Source: Acinetobacter pecorum (GTDB taxonomy: Bacteria; Pseudomonadota; Gammaproteobacteria; Pseudomonadales; Moraxellaceae). From it: 64,000 nt of DNA. Positions within the stretch are counted from its first letter, which is position 1; every line of letters starts with the position of its first letter. The position numbers and the translations under genes were made by a program. The DNA lies in assembly GCF_014837015.1 (NCBI RefSeq), contig NZ_JACSPT010000010.1:60653-124652 (forward strand). The letters are read 5' to 3'. The notes under the pieces were generated by a model. That model made no database searches. It was not told where the DNA came from and saw only the letters and a program-made list of their open reading frames with translations. Positions 54,153 through 63,031 of this stretch are shown here, piece by piece.

Positions 54153-56600
54153 TTATTCAGTCTTGGCTTTTGCATTGGACTTTTTCTTTTTAACCTTGGC
54201 CTTTTTCTTTACTTTACCTTTATCCTTTGCTTCAGACTTTCCTGCAGATGATTTAGCAGGCTTGTTGCTGTAAGAGCTGGGTTTTCCTTTGCCTTTTTTG
54301 CGTCGTCTGGGTTGTTCTCCATCAGCGTTCAGGTTGGATTTAGACTCACGCTCATTGCTGCCAAACACTTCTTCTGTCGCAGTAGGACGTGGTAGAGGTT
54401 TTTTCTCGCTTACTCGCGGTGCACGGGCACGGACTGCACGGCCGGCATGACTGAGCTGTTGGATCAGTTCGAAATCAATCTTGCGCTCTTCTAGATTTAC
54501 ACCGGCAACCTTGATCTTGACTTCATCCCCTAATCCAAAGATCTGACCGCGGTTCTGGCCGACCAGATTCTGACTGCTTTGGTCATAGACAAAGAAGTCA
54601 TCACCCAACTGGCTGACATGTACCATACCATCGACATAAAGGTCTTTTAGCGTGACAAACAGGCCGAATTCTGCCGTCGCACTGACAATGCCCACAAACT
54701 CTTCACCCAGATGCTGCTGCATATAGTGACATTTGAGCCAGGTGGTTACAGAGCGGGAAGCTTCATCAGCACGGCGTTCTGTTGCAGAGAAATGTTCACC
54801 GGCAGCCTCTAAAGCCCCACCTGAAAGTGGAGATGGCTTGTGATTTAAATGTGCCTTGATGGCACGATGCAATAGCAGATCCGGATAACGGCGAATTGGC
54901 GAGGTGAAATGTGTATAAGCTTCATATGCCAGACCGTAATGGCCTGCATTGTTGGCACCATAATAAGCCTGCATCATGGAACGCAGTAACACGGAATGAA
55001 TACTTGGTGCATCGATCCGGTCTTTAGTCGCCTCAATCACGGCCTGATAATCGGCTTGCGTTGGCTGTTCCGGGAATTGCAGACCCAACAGCTTGACGAA
55101 ATCACGGACTTTCTGGATACGCGAAAACTCAGGTGGCTCATGCACGCGGTACAACATTGGCATTTCATTTTTTAATGCATATTCTGCGGCTGCCACGTTG
55201 GCCAGCAACATACATTCTTCAATCAGCTTATGTGCATCATTACGGGTGCGTGGAAGAATTTCTTTAATTCCACCCATTTCGTCGAAGGTCATGTAAGTTT
55301 CTACAGTTTCAAATTCCATGGCATGCCGTTCAGAACGTAAGCCTTTGAGAACCTGATAAAGCTGGAACAGGGTATTGATCGACTTGCGAACTTCACGGTC
55401 TTCGGTAATGGCCTGGCTGTCGCCTTCCAGATACTGTGCGACCTGATCATAGGTCAAACGTGCCTTGGAGTGCATTACTGACGGATAGAACTCAAAACCG
55501 GTCACACGGCCAGCACGTGACAGTTTTAAATCACAGACCATACATAAACGGTCAACGTTCGGATTTAAAGAACACAAGCCATTGGATAGAGCTTCAGGTA
55601 ACATCGGTAAAACGAAGTGCGGGAAGTAGACAGATGTACCGCGTTCCTGGGCTTCATCATCCAGCGGCTTGCCAGGACGTACATAATGGCTGACATCGGC
55701 AATCGCCACGACTACACGATAACCACCACCTGGACGTTTTTCGGCATAAACGGCATCATCAAAGTCACGCGCATCTTCACCATCAATGGTCACTAGTGCC
55801 AAATCTCGAAGATCCACACGGCCTTCGCGATCTTTCTCTGTCGGTTCCTTGAAGCTTTCAGCTTCTTTAACGACTTCTTCCGGAAATTCATAAGGCAGGC
55901 CATATTCCAGAATGGTTTGTGGAATGATGATCTCGGTATCGGCCTTGTCTGCCATGGACTGCACAATATGGCCGGTTGCAAATTCTTCTTTGGTCGGGTA
56001 GCGATCAATCGCAACGCGAATAGAATCACCGACTTTGACCTTGGCATGTTCAATCAGCTCTTTTTCCAGGGTAATCGGCTGATGTGCATTTGGAGCAGCC
56101 GGCTGAACAAAGTATTCACCTTCATACTCTGATACTTTACCAATGATCTCTTTGACACGATGCTGCAAAACTTCGGTAATAAAGCCCCAAGACTTACCTT
56201 TACGATCCACTGAAGTCTGACGTACTTTAACCCGGTCACCATTAAAGACCTGACGCAGTTCACGCTCAGGGAGCAGCAAATCATCTTCACCTGAAATATT
56301 GGCGGTACCGCTTCCCTTTGAGTTGATATAGACCGTTGCTTCATGCTCAGGCTGTTCTGCCGCAATCTGGAACTTATAACCGTCTTTCATCAGTTGGCCG
56401 TCACGTACCATCGCAATCAGACGATGGCTCAGGGCATCAATACTTTTTTGATCAGCAATTTCAAAATGTTCGACCAGGTCTGCATGGGACTGGGCATTGT
56501 TCTTTTCGATAGTTTCTAAAATCAGCGTGCGGCTAGGGATAGGGTTGTCATAACGTTCGGCTTCAGCTTTTGCTTCAGGATCGACCCAGTTTTTCATCAT
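54153..56600 (-). CDS. rnr: Ribonuclease R
   Basis: Processive 3'-5' exoribonuclease that degrades structured RNA and takes part in rRNA and tmRNA quality control. The 815-residue product has an N-terminal winged-helix region, cold-shock domains, the RNB core with the acidic cluster DGEDARDFDDAVYA, an S1 domain near the end (GLFVTLKDLYVDGMVHVSQL) and a lysine-rich tail. Length matches E. coli RNase R (813). The start is ATG at 56600 or 56597. Confidence 0.95.
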   Translation of the reverse strand: MMKNWVDPEAKAEAERYDNPIPSRTLILETIEKNNAQSHADLVEHFEIADQKSIDALSHRLIAMVRDGQLMKDGYKFQIAAEQPEHEATVYINSKGSGTANISGEDDLLLPERELRQVFNGDRVKVRQTSVDRKGKSWGFITEVLQHRVKEIIGKVSEYEGEYFVQPAAPNAHQPITLEKELIEHAKVKVGDSIRVAIDRYPTKEEFATGHIVQSMADKADTEIIIPQTILEYGLPYEFPEEVVKEAESFKEPTEKDREGRVDLRDLALVTIDGEDARDFDDAVYAEKRPGGGYRVVVAIADVSHYVRPGKPLDDEAQERGTSVYFPHFVLPMLPEALSNGLCSLNPNVDRLCMVCDLKLSRAGRVTGFEFYPSVMHSKARLTYDQVAQYLEGDSQAITEDREVRKSINTLFQLYQVLKGLRSERHAMEFETVETYMTFDEMGGIKEILPRTRNDAHKLIEECMLLANVAAAEYALKNEMPMLYRVHEPPEFSRIQKVRDFVKLLGLQFPEQPTQADYQAVIEATKDRIDAPSIHSVLLRSMMQAYYGANNAGHYGLAYEAYTHFTSPIRRYPDLLLHRAIKAHLNHKPSPLSGGALEAAGEHFSATERRADEASRSVTTWLKCHYMQQHLGEEFVGIVSATAEFGLFVTLKDLYVDGMVHVSQLGDDFFVYDQSSQNLVGQNRGQIFGLGDEVKIKVAGVNLEERKIDFELIQQLSHAGRAVRARAPRVSEKKPLPRPTATEEVFGSNERESKSNLNADGEQPRRRKKGKGKPSSYSNKPAKSSAGKSEAKDKGKVKKKAKVKKKKSNAKAKTE

Positions 56601-56821
56601 GTCTTTAAATTTATCTTAGGAGATTGGTTTAGCATAAAACATGTATGCGCAGACTGCACGTAAATGATTGCAATAATCCATTTAAGTTTTCAATTTTCTG
56701 TTAATTTTCGATAACTGGAAATTTATGCAGTTTTTTCGCTATCAAAATGCACGAAAAATCGAGGAATTGCTTAAAAAGTATTTAAACGAGCAAAAATATG
56801 CACTTTTTTTTGATGCTGCGC

Positions 56822-56850
56822 TTGCAGTGCCATGCCGAAATTTGTATTAT
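56822..56850 (+). promoter_or_regulatory. Promoter of the tRNA-Ser/tRNA-Arg unit
   Basis: TTGCAG (56822-56827), exactly 17 bases, TATTAT (56845-56850). Start is near 56857, seven bases before tRNA-Ser. Confidence 0.7.
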
Positions 56851-56863
56851 GGCCGCACGTTAC

Positions 56864-56953
56864 GGTGAGATGGGTGAGTGGCTGAAACCACGTCCCTGCT
56901 AAGGACGCATACGGGTAACTGTATCGAGGGTTCGAATCCCTCTCTCACCGCCA
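56864..56953 (+). tRNA. tRNA-Ser (anticodon GCU)
   Basis: A 90-base type II tRNA. The acceptor stem GGTGAGA pairs with TCTCACC, the discriminator is G and CCA is encoded. The anticodon stem CGTCC/GGACG encloses loop CTGCTAA with anticodon GCT (56898-56900). A long variable arm, as in serine tRNAs, precedes the T arm GGTTCGAATCC. Confidence 0.96.
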
Positions 56954-56969
56954 CGCTTACTTACATCGC

Positions 56970-57046
56970 GCGCTCATAGCTCAGCTGGATAGAGCACTTG
57001 GCTACGAACTAAGGGGTCGGGAGTTCGAATCTCTCTGAGCGCACCA
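56970..57046 (+). tRNA. tRNA-Arg (anticodon ACG), copy 1
   Basis: 77 bases with acceptor stem GCGCTCA/TGAGCGC, discriminator A and encoded CCA. Anticodon stem CTTGG/CTAAG (one G-U) holds loop CTACGAA with anticodon ACG (57004-57006); the A is read as inosine after modification. It is identical to the copy at 58057. Confidence 0.97.
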
Positions 57047-57058
57047 ACTTGAACAATC

Positions 57059-57082
57059 AACCGCACATGTTGCGGTTTTTTT
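57059..57082 (+). terminator. Terminator after tRNA-Arg copy 1
   Basis: AACCGCA, loop CATGT, TGCGGTT, then a T-run. Nearly the same as the terminator after copy 2. Confidence 0.85.
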
Positions 57083-57164
57083 GTGCCTAAAATTTACAGA
57101 AACACCAGACATCACGTGCTAAAAATAAGTCTCAGGCGATTTAATAAAAATAAAGGCAGTCGTG

Positions 57165-57770
57165 ATGAGAAAAATCATTGTCCAGGAATTTTTGACCCTA
57201 GATGGCGTGATGCAGGGGCCCGGAGGCCCGAAAGAAGATCTATCTGGTGGTTTTCAATATGGTGGCTGGGTGGCGCCGTATTTTAATGCGGAACCTGATC
57301 CGGCATTTGATGCCATCATGCAAAACTGGATGCAGCCCTCCGATATTCTTTTAGGAAAAAATACTTTTCAGATTTTTGAATCTTACTGGCCCACACATGC
57401 TGAAGACTGGCCGGGAATTAATGATGTCAATAAATATGTTCTTTCTACCAGTCTGGAGCACTCGGACTGGAAAAATACCCTTTTTCTAAAAAGCATTGAT
57501 GAGATAATCAATCTTAAAGCATCAGGAGAGGGAGACATTCGTGTATATGGTAGTGCTGCAGTGGTACAGGCGCTTTTCAAATATGAGCTTGTGGACGAAC
57601 TTCGTCTGCTGACTTTTCCAATTATACTGGGTGTTGGCAAACGCCTGTTTAATCATGAATCAATACCCGCCGCTTTTCAGTTGATAGACCACTTGGCTAG
57701 CTCAAATGGTGTTGTGTTTGCGTATTATCAAAGGGCAGGCGCAGTAAAGACCGGAACAATAGGCGAGTGA
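57165..57770 (+). CDS. RibD C-terminal / dihydrofolate-reductase-fold protein
   Basis: A 201-residue stand-alone protein of the RibD_C superfamily, related to YyaP-type proteins with a dihydrofolate-reductase fold. It begins MRKIIVQEFLTLDGVMQGPGG, has LLGKNTFQIFESYWP and GEGDIRVYGSAAVVQAL, and ends LASSNGVVFAYYQ. An NAD(P)H-dependent reductase role is likely; the substrate is unknown. I use the ATG at 57165 (AAGG upstream), not the GTG at 57162. It lies between two identical tRNA-Arg genes. Confidence 0.85.
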   Translation: MRKIIVQEFLTLDGVMQGPGGPKEDLSGGFQYGGWVAPYFNAEPDPAFDAIMQNWMQPSDILLGKNTFQIFESYWPTHAEDWPGINDVNKYVLSTSLEHSDWKNTLFLKSIDEIINLKASGEGDIRVYGSAAVVQALFKYELVDELRLLTFPIILGVGKRLFNHESIPAAFQLIDHLASSNGVVFAYYQRAGAVKTGTIGE

Positions 57771-58010
57771 TAAAGCGTACAAGGATGATGGTTATCTGAT
57801 ATTTGAATTCTATTCTGGTTGGATACCTGGTTGAGAATACTGAGAGCTGACCTATTGTGTGCTGCTGAAATTTTTTGGAAATCCAGCTTTCTGGTCGAAT
57901 TAATTAAGTACTTTTAGCTCTAAATTTGCAGAAGTTTTCGGCAGAAAGTTGTGAATATTGCTGCATCGTTTAATTACTGTACGTTCGGTTGAGATTTTAT
58001 TAAAAAACAC

Positions 58011-58038
58011 TTAACAAGACTGAAAAAACTCGTATAAT
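58011..58038 (+). promoter_or_regulatory. Promoter of tRNA-Arg copy 2
   Basis: TTAACA (58011-58016), 16 bases, TATAAT (58033-58038); start near 58045. Confidence 0.6.
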
Positions 58039-58056
58039 GCACCCCATCAAGACGTC

Positions 58057-58133
58057 GCGCTCATAGCTCAGCTGGATAGAGCACTTGGCTACGAACTAAG
58101 GGGTCGGGAGTTCGAATCTCTCTGAGCGCACCA
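58057..58133 (+). tRNA. tRNA-Arg (anticodon ACG), copy 2
   Basis: 77 bases, identical to 56970-57046, with the same acceptor stem, anticodon ACG and CCA end. It has its own promoter and terminator, so both copies are probably expressed. Confidence 0.97.
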
Positions 58134-58151
58134 ATCTTGATAAAAATTCTG

Positions 58152-58179
58152 AAAAAACCGCACAGTGATGCGGTTTTTT
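58152..58179 (+). terminator. Terminator after tRNA-Arg copy 2
   Basis: AAAAAACCGCA, loop CAGTGA, TGCGGTTTTTT. It shares the CCGCACA...TGCGGTTTTTTTGTGC sequence with the first copy's terminator. Confidence 0.9.
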
Positions 58180-58236
58180 TGTGCTTGGAATGCGTGAATT
58201 TTTCATATAAAAAACCAATAACTCTCTGCCTCCTTC

Positions 58237-59535
58237 TTATCTTAATTTCTGCTGCACTTTCAGTGCATAAACGGTATTGCCACCCACTGCAGGTAAAACA
58301 TCATGATAGGGCATACTGCGCATGGCTCTTAATAAGAACGGTGCCTGATCGTGAATCTTCATACTGCTGGTAATTTGAAATAAGGTACCTTGTGACTGCG
58401 GTAATAAGCGCATGCCACCTTTCACAAACTTCAAGTCGCCGCCATTGGCATTGAACTGGTTTTGCAGGGAATCAGGCTGGTAAAAACGCATCTTGAAGTT
58501 AAATGGAATCTGAATCACTCCTAAACCGACCGACACCTTATAGTTGGCATCTATATTCTGAGGATTGACCGGCTTAAGTTCGACCTTCTTGATCTGCCGG
58601 GGAAAAAGCTGCTGGGTTGCTTCAGCTGCTAACCACGGCCGCAATTTTTCGACCGGATGCGCAAAATATTGATAGGTGCTACTAAATCTTAAATTTTCTG
58701 AGACTTTTCCTTCTTTGACCAGATAGTTCGGCAAAATGAAACTGACCGGTTGCCCAGACTTCTGGCTGATCTGGGCAATTTTTTGTAGCTGTTGAGGGTT
58801 GAATCTCAGTTGCGGAATCGGAGTTGCTAGTGCTGCTGTATGCTCGGTTTTAAAGCGTTGTTGTAGTGCTTCCAGCAGAAATGCATTGGTACTCGGCGGA
58901 ATGCCGAGTTTGGCTTCAGGCAGCGCATTCAGGATTTTACTGAATAAAAAGCCTTTGGGCTGGTTCAGGTCGCCCCATTGGGTGACAGTCACCAGCGTTC
59001 TATGCGAACCCAGTGCAAACCATTCCAGTTTTCCTGCACCATAGGGAATTGGCGCATCGATAATTAAGGTGCTGATGCTGTTATCACCCAGATGATGCTG
59101 CATCACTACGGTTTCTTTAAAGTTTAACACCGGAATCGGGGTCGGGATATGAACCTGATATTTAACCTGCTGAATCGAACCCTGCTGCTCCAGCACTTTG
59201 GCTGACTTTAAGGTTGGAAATAAACCCACATAATTCGGATAATATTGCAGCAATTTTTCGACCTGAGCTTCAGCTACCGGCAATACCACAGCTGCACTAT
59301 AAAACTGTGCCTTGCTGGGTGCATTGCTGTTTAAGGTCGGAAGCTGGGTTTTAGATGAGGGATGCGCATAAATCAGAATCCGCTCGCCGGTTAACTCTGC
59401 CAGCTGGTGAGCATTTCCCTGATAGGCACTCAGACTGCTCGGCAGTTCGGCATTCCAGGGAATAATCTTGGCCAGTGCTGTGGCAGAGGTTCCTAAAAGA
59501 ACACCGATGACTATGCATTGCTTTAATCCGTTCAT
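58237..59535 (-). CDS. Secreted or periplasmic protein of unknown function
   Basis: A 432-residue protein with a clear Sec signal peptide (MNGLKQCIVIGVLLGTSATA, then LA and cleavage after about residue 22). There are no further membrane spans and almost no Cys. Motif-like regions include IPTPIPVLNFKETVVMQHHL and PWLAAEATQQLFPRQIKKVE. I do not recognise the family. It is a single gene, with no operon partner visible. Confidence 0.75.
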   Translation of the reverse strand: MNGLKQCIVIGVLLGTSATALAKIIPWNAELPSSLSAYQGNAHQLAELTGERILIYAHPSSKTQLPTLNSNAPSKAQFYSAAVVLPVAEAQVEKLLQYYPNYVGLFPTLKSAKVLEQQGSIQQVKYQVHIPTPIPVLNFKETVVMQHHLGDNSISTLIIDAPIPYGAGKLEWFALGSHRTLVTVTQWGDLNQPKGFLFSKILNALPEAKLGIPPSTNAFLLEALQQRFKTEHTAALATPIPQLRFNPQQLQKIAQISQKSGQPVSFILPNYLVKEGKVSENLRFSSTYQYFAHPVEKLRPWLAAEATQQLFPRQIKKVELKPVNPQNIDANYKVSVGLGVIQIPFNFKMRFYQPDSLQNQFNANGGDLKFVKGGMRLLPQSQGTLFQITSSMKIHDQAPFLLRAMRSMPYHDVLPAVGGNTVYALKVQQKLR

Positions 59536-59694
59536 TCAGCAACCTGTTACATATTTTTTGTTTTAATTGCTATTTATTTAAAACCAAAAGCACGCATTTC
59601 CCAAGCAAAGTTATGTAATTGATGCGGCAGGCCATAAGCGCTGTGTATATTTTGGTATAGTATTGGGCAAGATTTTATTTTTTGATGTGATGCT

Positions 59695-60192
59695 ATGACT
59701 GAGTCAGCACCGACTTTATCGACCCGTTATTTTTTGACTTTAGAAGAATCTCAGGATGGTTTTGCCCTGGCAACGTTTGGTAAAAAACAGATTTCACGTT
59801 TTCTGACGCCTCTGGTCAGTATCGGGATTATCATCTGGGGTTTTTCGATGGGCTTTGATGGTGTCGGACGTTATTACGTGGCTTTGGGAGCATTCTTCCT
59901 GATCCTGCAAGGCATCATGCGTTACTGGTTCCTGCCGATGATGTTTAAGCGCCAGTTTATTAAATATCAGTTTGGTAAAAGCGAACAGGGTATTGATCTG
60001 TATCAGGACTATGCGGAAATTTTTACCAATGATCGTAGCAAGCTGGTGCCATATAGCGAAGTGCAGAATTTTGCTGTCGGTAAACTCACTTATATGCTGG
60101 AATTAAAAAACCGTACCGTGGTTATTGTGCCGAAGCGAGCATTTAAGGACGGCACTGAACAGAGCATGTTCGAGCATACATTTAAAAAATAA
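59695..60192 (+). CDS. YcxB-like membrane protein
   Basis: A 165-residue protein with two membrane segments (about residues 37-53 and 59-78) and a C-terminal soluble domain that ends in the pattern TYMLELKNRTVVIVPKRAF then FEHTF. This matches the YcxB-like arrangement (short N-terminal beta part, two spans, then a PH-like C-terminal domain). Function unknown. The FAH-family gene starts 31 bases after its stop. Confidence 0.7.
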   Translation: MTESAPTLSTRYFLTLEESQDGFALATFGKKQISRFLTPLVSIGIIIWGFSMGFDGVGRYYVALGAFFLILQGIMRYWFLPMMFKRQFIKYQFGKSEQGIDLYQDYAEIFTNDRSKLVPYSEVQNFAVGKLTYMLELKNRTVVIVPKRAFKDGTEQSMFEHTFKK

Positions 60193-60223
60193 TTCAGATA
60201 TCTACCAAAGGAAATTTTTGATC

Positions 60224-60865
60224 ATGAGCACACGTCCGTCCAAAATCGTTTGTGTGGGTCGCAGTTATGCCGATCATGCCAAAGAACTCGGCAATGCGAT
60301 CCCTGATCGGCCGGTATTATTCATCAAACCACCGAGTGCCTTAACTTCGCTCGAAGCAGGCATTGAATGGAATCCGGAATGGGGTAACTGCCATTATGAA
60401 TGCGAGTTGAGTTTGCGTATTGACCGGACTTTAAGCAAGGAAAATGATCCTGAAAAAGCCCTGCAGGCAGTAGGTGCTGTGACTTTGGGTCTGGACTTAA
60501 CGCTGCGTGATTTACAAGATGATCATAAGAAAAAAGGTCAGCCTTGGGAACGAGCCAAAGCCTTTGATGGTTCCTGCCTGTTGTCGGACTGGGTGCCTGT
60601 AGCGGATGTGGTTACTGACTGGAAAGATGTGCACTACACACTTGAAATTAATAATGAGCTGCGTCAAAAAGGCGATACCGCTTTACTGATTTTTGATATT
60701 GCGACTCTGCTGGCTGAGATTAGTCAGGTCTTTACTTTAGAAGAGGGCGATGTGGTAATGACCGGTACACCGGCAGGCGTTGCGGCATTACATTCCGGTG
60801 ATCAGCTCAAAATGACTCTTAAAGGTAAGTCTCAGGATTATATCTGGACGACTTTTGTTAAATAA
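60224..60865 (+). CDS. Fumarylacetoacetate hydrolase (FAH) family protein
   Basis: Metal-dependent hydrolase or isomerase of the FAH family, similar to E. coli YcgM. The 213-residue product has the start KIVCVGRSYADHAKELGN, FIKPPSAL, an acidic metal segment (HYECELSLRI) and the end GDVVMTGTPAGVAAL. An AAAGGAAA ribosome site marks the ATG at 60224; the frame opens earlier at 60125 inside the previous gene. The substrate is probably a 2,4-diketo acid or oxaloacetate; not provable here. Confidence 0.88.
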   Translation: MSTRPSKIVCVGRSYADHAKELGNAIPDRPVLFIKPPSALTSLEAGIEWNPEWGNCHYECELSLRIDRTLSKENDPEKALQAVGAVTLGLDLTLRDLQDDHKKKGQPWERAKAFDGSCLLSDWVPVADVVTDWKDVHYTLEINNELRQKGDTALLIFDIATLLAEISQVFTLEEGDVVMTGTPAGVAALHSGDQLKMTLKGKSQDYIWTTFVK

Positions 60866-60891
60866 TCCCGGTATTTTATATTGTTCAAGCT

Positions 60892-60917
60892 AAAGGACTG
60901 CAAATGCAGTCCTTTTT
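60892..60917 (+). terminator. Terminator after the FAH-family gene
   Basis: AAAGGACTGC, loop AAAT, GCAGTCCTTTTT. Confidence 0.9.
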
Positions 60918-60995
60918 ATCGCCTTGTTATTCAGGCGGTGGCTGAGAATTACGGTGGTTGCGGGGAAGCCTGCTTGTAAATCCATCGATGTCATT

Positions 60996-61025
60996 AAAAA
61001 ATCCTCTCGAGCGAGAGGATTTTTT
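60996..61025 (-). terminator. Terminator of the YihY-family gene
   Basis: AAAAAATCCTCTC, loop GAGC, GAGAGGATTTTTT: a 13-bp stem directly abutting the stop codon on the minus strand. Confidence 0.92.
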
Positions 61026-62279
61026 CTATTTACGTCGGAACAATTCGGATAGCGGGAAACTGAGTTTTTCTTCCAGATACTGATCTGCTTCCTGTAACTT
61101 GGGCGAGAAATTTTGCATCCAGATATCATCAGGCTGGGTATTGATAAGATGGTTTTTGCGTGGCAGTGGATAGGGCAGTTGCGAATAAAAATTCCAGAAG
61201 CTCACCTGATCCAGATCGCGGACCAGCACATATTCATTCTCATCGGTACGTTTGATCAGATTCTGTTTTTCGAACATTTCGACATAGCTCGGCCAGCGAC
61301 CAATTTCATCTCGGCCCAGCACTTCCAGTGCTTGCGCTTCACTGATACTTTCACCCGTTTTTTGCTTTTTATAAAAGAGCTCTAATAAATCCAGCAGCAT
61401 GACGATCGGATGGCGTTTGTTGTCCTGACCAGATTCAAAAGCAGTCAGGGCATAACTGATCTCAACTCCCAATAATACAATAATCCATGACAGATAAATC
61501 CAGAGCAGGAAAATTGGCACAGCGGCGAAGGCACCATAGACGATTTCATAACTGGTAAAGTTTGTCATGATCCAGCCAAACAGGTTTTTCAGCAGTTCAA
61601 ATACTACTGCACTAAACAGGCCCGCAATAAAGGCAGATTTAATCGGCACACTGCGATTCGGAATGGTCCAGTTCAGAATAAAAAACCCGAGTACTGTCAA
61701 AGAAAAGGAAATCGCCCAGAGAACAAAAGCACCATCTAGTTCATAACCGGAAAAATTGTTGCTGAGAATACTCAGGGACGCTACAGTCGAGGAAATTACA
61801 AATGCACTGCCCAGTAAAATTGGTCCCAGTGAAATGATGGTCCAGTAACGCATAAATCCTATAATCCCGCCTCGCGTTTCAGTCACACGCCAAATGCGGT
61901 TAAATGCCGTTTCGATACTGCTCAGCATTAAAACTGTCGTCACAAACAGGAACAGAATACCGATGATGGTTAAATTGCTGGATTTGTCGGTAAAGGCATT
62001 CAGTGCTTTATCAAATGCAATGGTGGTTTTAGGTAAAAAGTTACTGTAAATCAGCTGTTGCAATTGCTGCCGCGCAGGTTCCAGTGCTTTAATTGAAGAA
62101 ATAATTACCAGAAAAACTGTCAGCATCGGCACCACCGCAAACAGGGTGGTATAAGTCAATGAACCTGCCTGTTCGCGACAGCGGTCTGCTTCAAAACGTC
62201 GTAATACAAATAAAACAAATTGAAACCAGTGTTTTTCATAGAAAGGTAATTTCTTTAAATACTTATCAATCATCTGCAT
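61026..62279 (-). CDS. YihY/BrkB-family inner-membrane protein
   Basis: A 417-residue protein with about six membrane spans and conserved segments AGSLTYTTLFAVVPMLTVF and GAFAAVPIFLLWIYLSWIIVLLGVE, hallmarks of the YihY family. The family was once called RNase BN; that activity is now known to belong to another gene. The C-terminal 130 residues form a soluble region rich in charged residues, longer than in E. coli YihY (290). Function unknown; an inner-membrane transport or lipid role has been suggested for relatives. Confidence 0.85.
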   Translation of the reverse strand: MQMIDKYLKKLPFYEKHWFQFVLFVLRRFEADRCREQAGSLTYTTLFAVVPMLTVFLVIISSIKALEPARQQLQQLIYSNFLPKTTIAFDKALNAFTDKSSNLTIIGILFLFVTTVLMLSSIETAFNRIWRVTETRGGIIGFMRYWTIISLGPILLGSAFVISSTVASLSILSNNFSGYELDGAFVLWAISFSLTVLGFFILNWTIPNRSVPIKSAFIAGLFSAVVFELLKNLFGWIMTNFTSYEIVYGAFAAVPIFLLWIYLSWIIVLLGVEISYALTAFESGQDNKRHPIVMLLDLLELFYKKQKTGESISEAQALEVLGRDEIGRWPSYVEMFEKQNLIKRTDENEYVLVRDLDQVSFWNFYSQLPYPLPRKNHLINTQPDDIWMQNFSPKLQEADQYLEEKLSFPLSELFRRK

Positions 62280-62383
62280 CCAATCTCAATTTTTTTAATC
62301 ATCATGAATTTTCATCATCAGCTTAACCAAAAAACTTGCAAAGTATCGTATAGTTTTATTTTTTTTAGTAATGAATAAGAACC

Positions 62384-62983
62384 ATGATGCAACCTTATGT
62401 CCTTGTTTTATATTACAGCAAATATGGCTCAACCAAAAAAATGGCACATTTGATTGCCAATGGAATTGAAGCGGCAGGCGTGGCAGTAAAAATCAGGACG
62501 GTTCCCAATATATCCAGCATGGTAAAAGTCGCGGAACCAAGCATTCCCGAAGAAGGAGACATTTACTGCACTCTGGATGATCTTGCGCAATGTGCCGGTC
62601 TGGCACTCGGTTCACCGACCCGTTTTGGCAACATGGCTTCTGAAATGAAGTATTTTTGGGATCAGACCACAAGTCTATGGCTGAATGGCGCTTTGCATGG
62701 TAAGCCTGCTTGCGTGTTTACGGCGTCAGGTTCCATGCATGGCGGACAGGAAAGTACTTTGCTAAGCATGCTGCCGCCGTTGTTTCATCATGGCATGATG
62801 GTCATGGGGCTTAGCAATGCAACATCGGCACTATCGAATACCAAAACTGGCGGTACACCTTATGGTGCCAGTCATGTCAGCGGCCCAAGGCATGATCAGG
62901 GCTTAAGTCAGGATGAAAAAATTCTGTGTGAAGTACAGGGTAAGCGTCTGGGTGAGGTTGTACTGAAACTCAATCAAGGCTGA
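62384..62983 (+). CDS. wrbA: WrbA-type NAD(P)H:quinone oxidoreductase
   Basis: FMN enzyme that reduces quinones by two electrons and prevents radical formation. The 199-residue product has the flavodoxin-like FMN loop YYSKYGSTKKMA, GSPTRFGNMASEMKYFWDQT and FTASGSMHGGQE, all family motifs. Length matches WrbA (198). Confidence 0.93.
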   Translation: MMQPYVLVLYYSKYGSTKKMAHLIANGIEAAGVAVKIRTVPNISSMVKVAEPSIPEEGDIYCTLDDLAQCAGLALGSPTRFGNMASEMKYFWDQTTSLWLNGALHGKPACVFTASGSMHGGQESTLLSMLPPLFHHGMMVMGLSNATSALSNTKTGGTPYGASHVSGPRHDQGLSQDEKILCEVQGKRLGEVVLKLNQG

Positions 62984-62995
62984 TCAAGCTATCGC

Positions 62996-63023
62996 AGGAA
63001 ATGAAGTACTCACTTCATTTCCT
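62996..63023. repeat. 12-bp perfect inverted repeat
   Basis: AGGAAATGAAGT, loop ACTC, ACTTCATTTCCT between convergent wrbA and the next gene. The T-run of a terminator is missing, though a hairpin in either transcript is expected. Confidence 0.65.
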
Positions 63024-63031
63024 CAATTATA

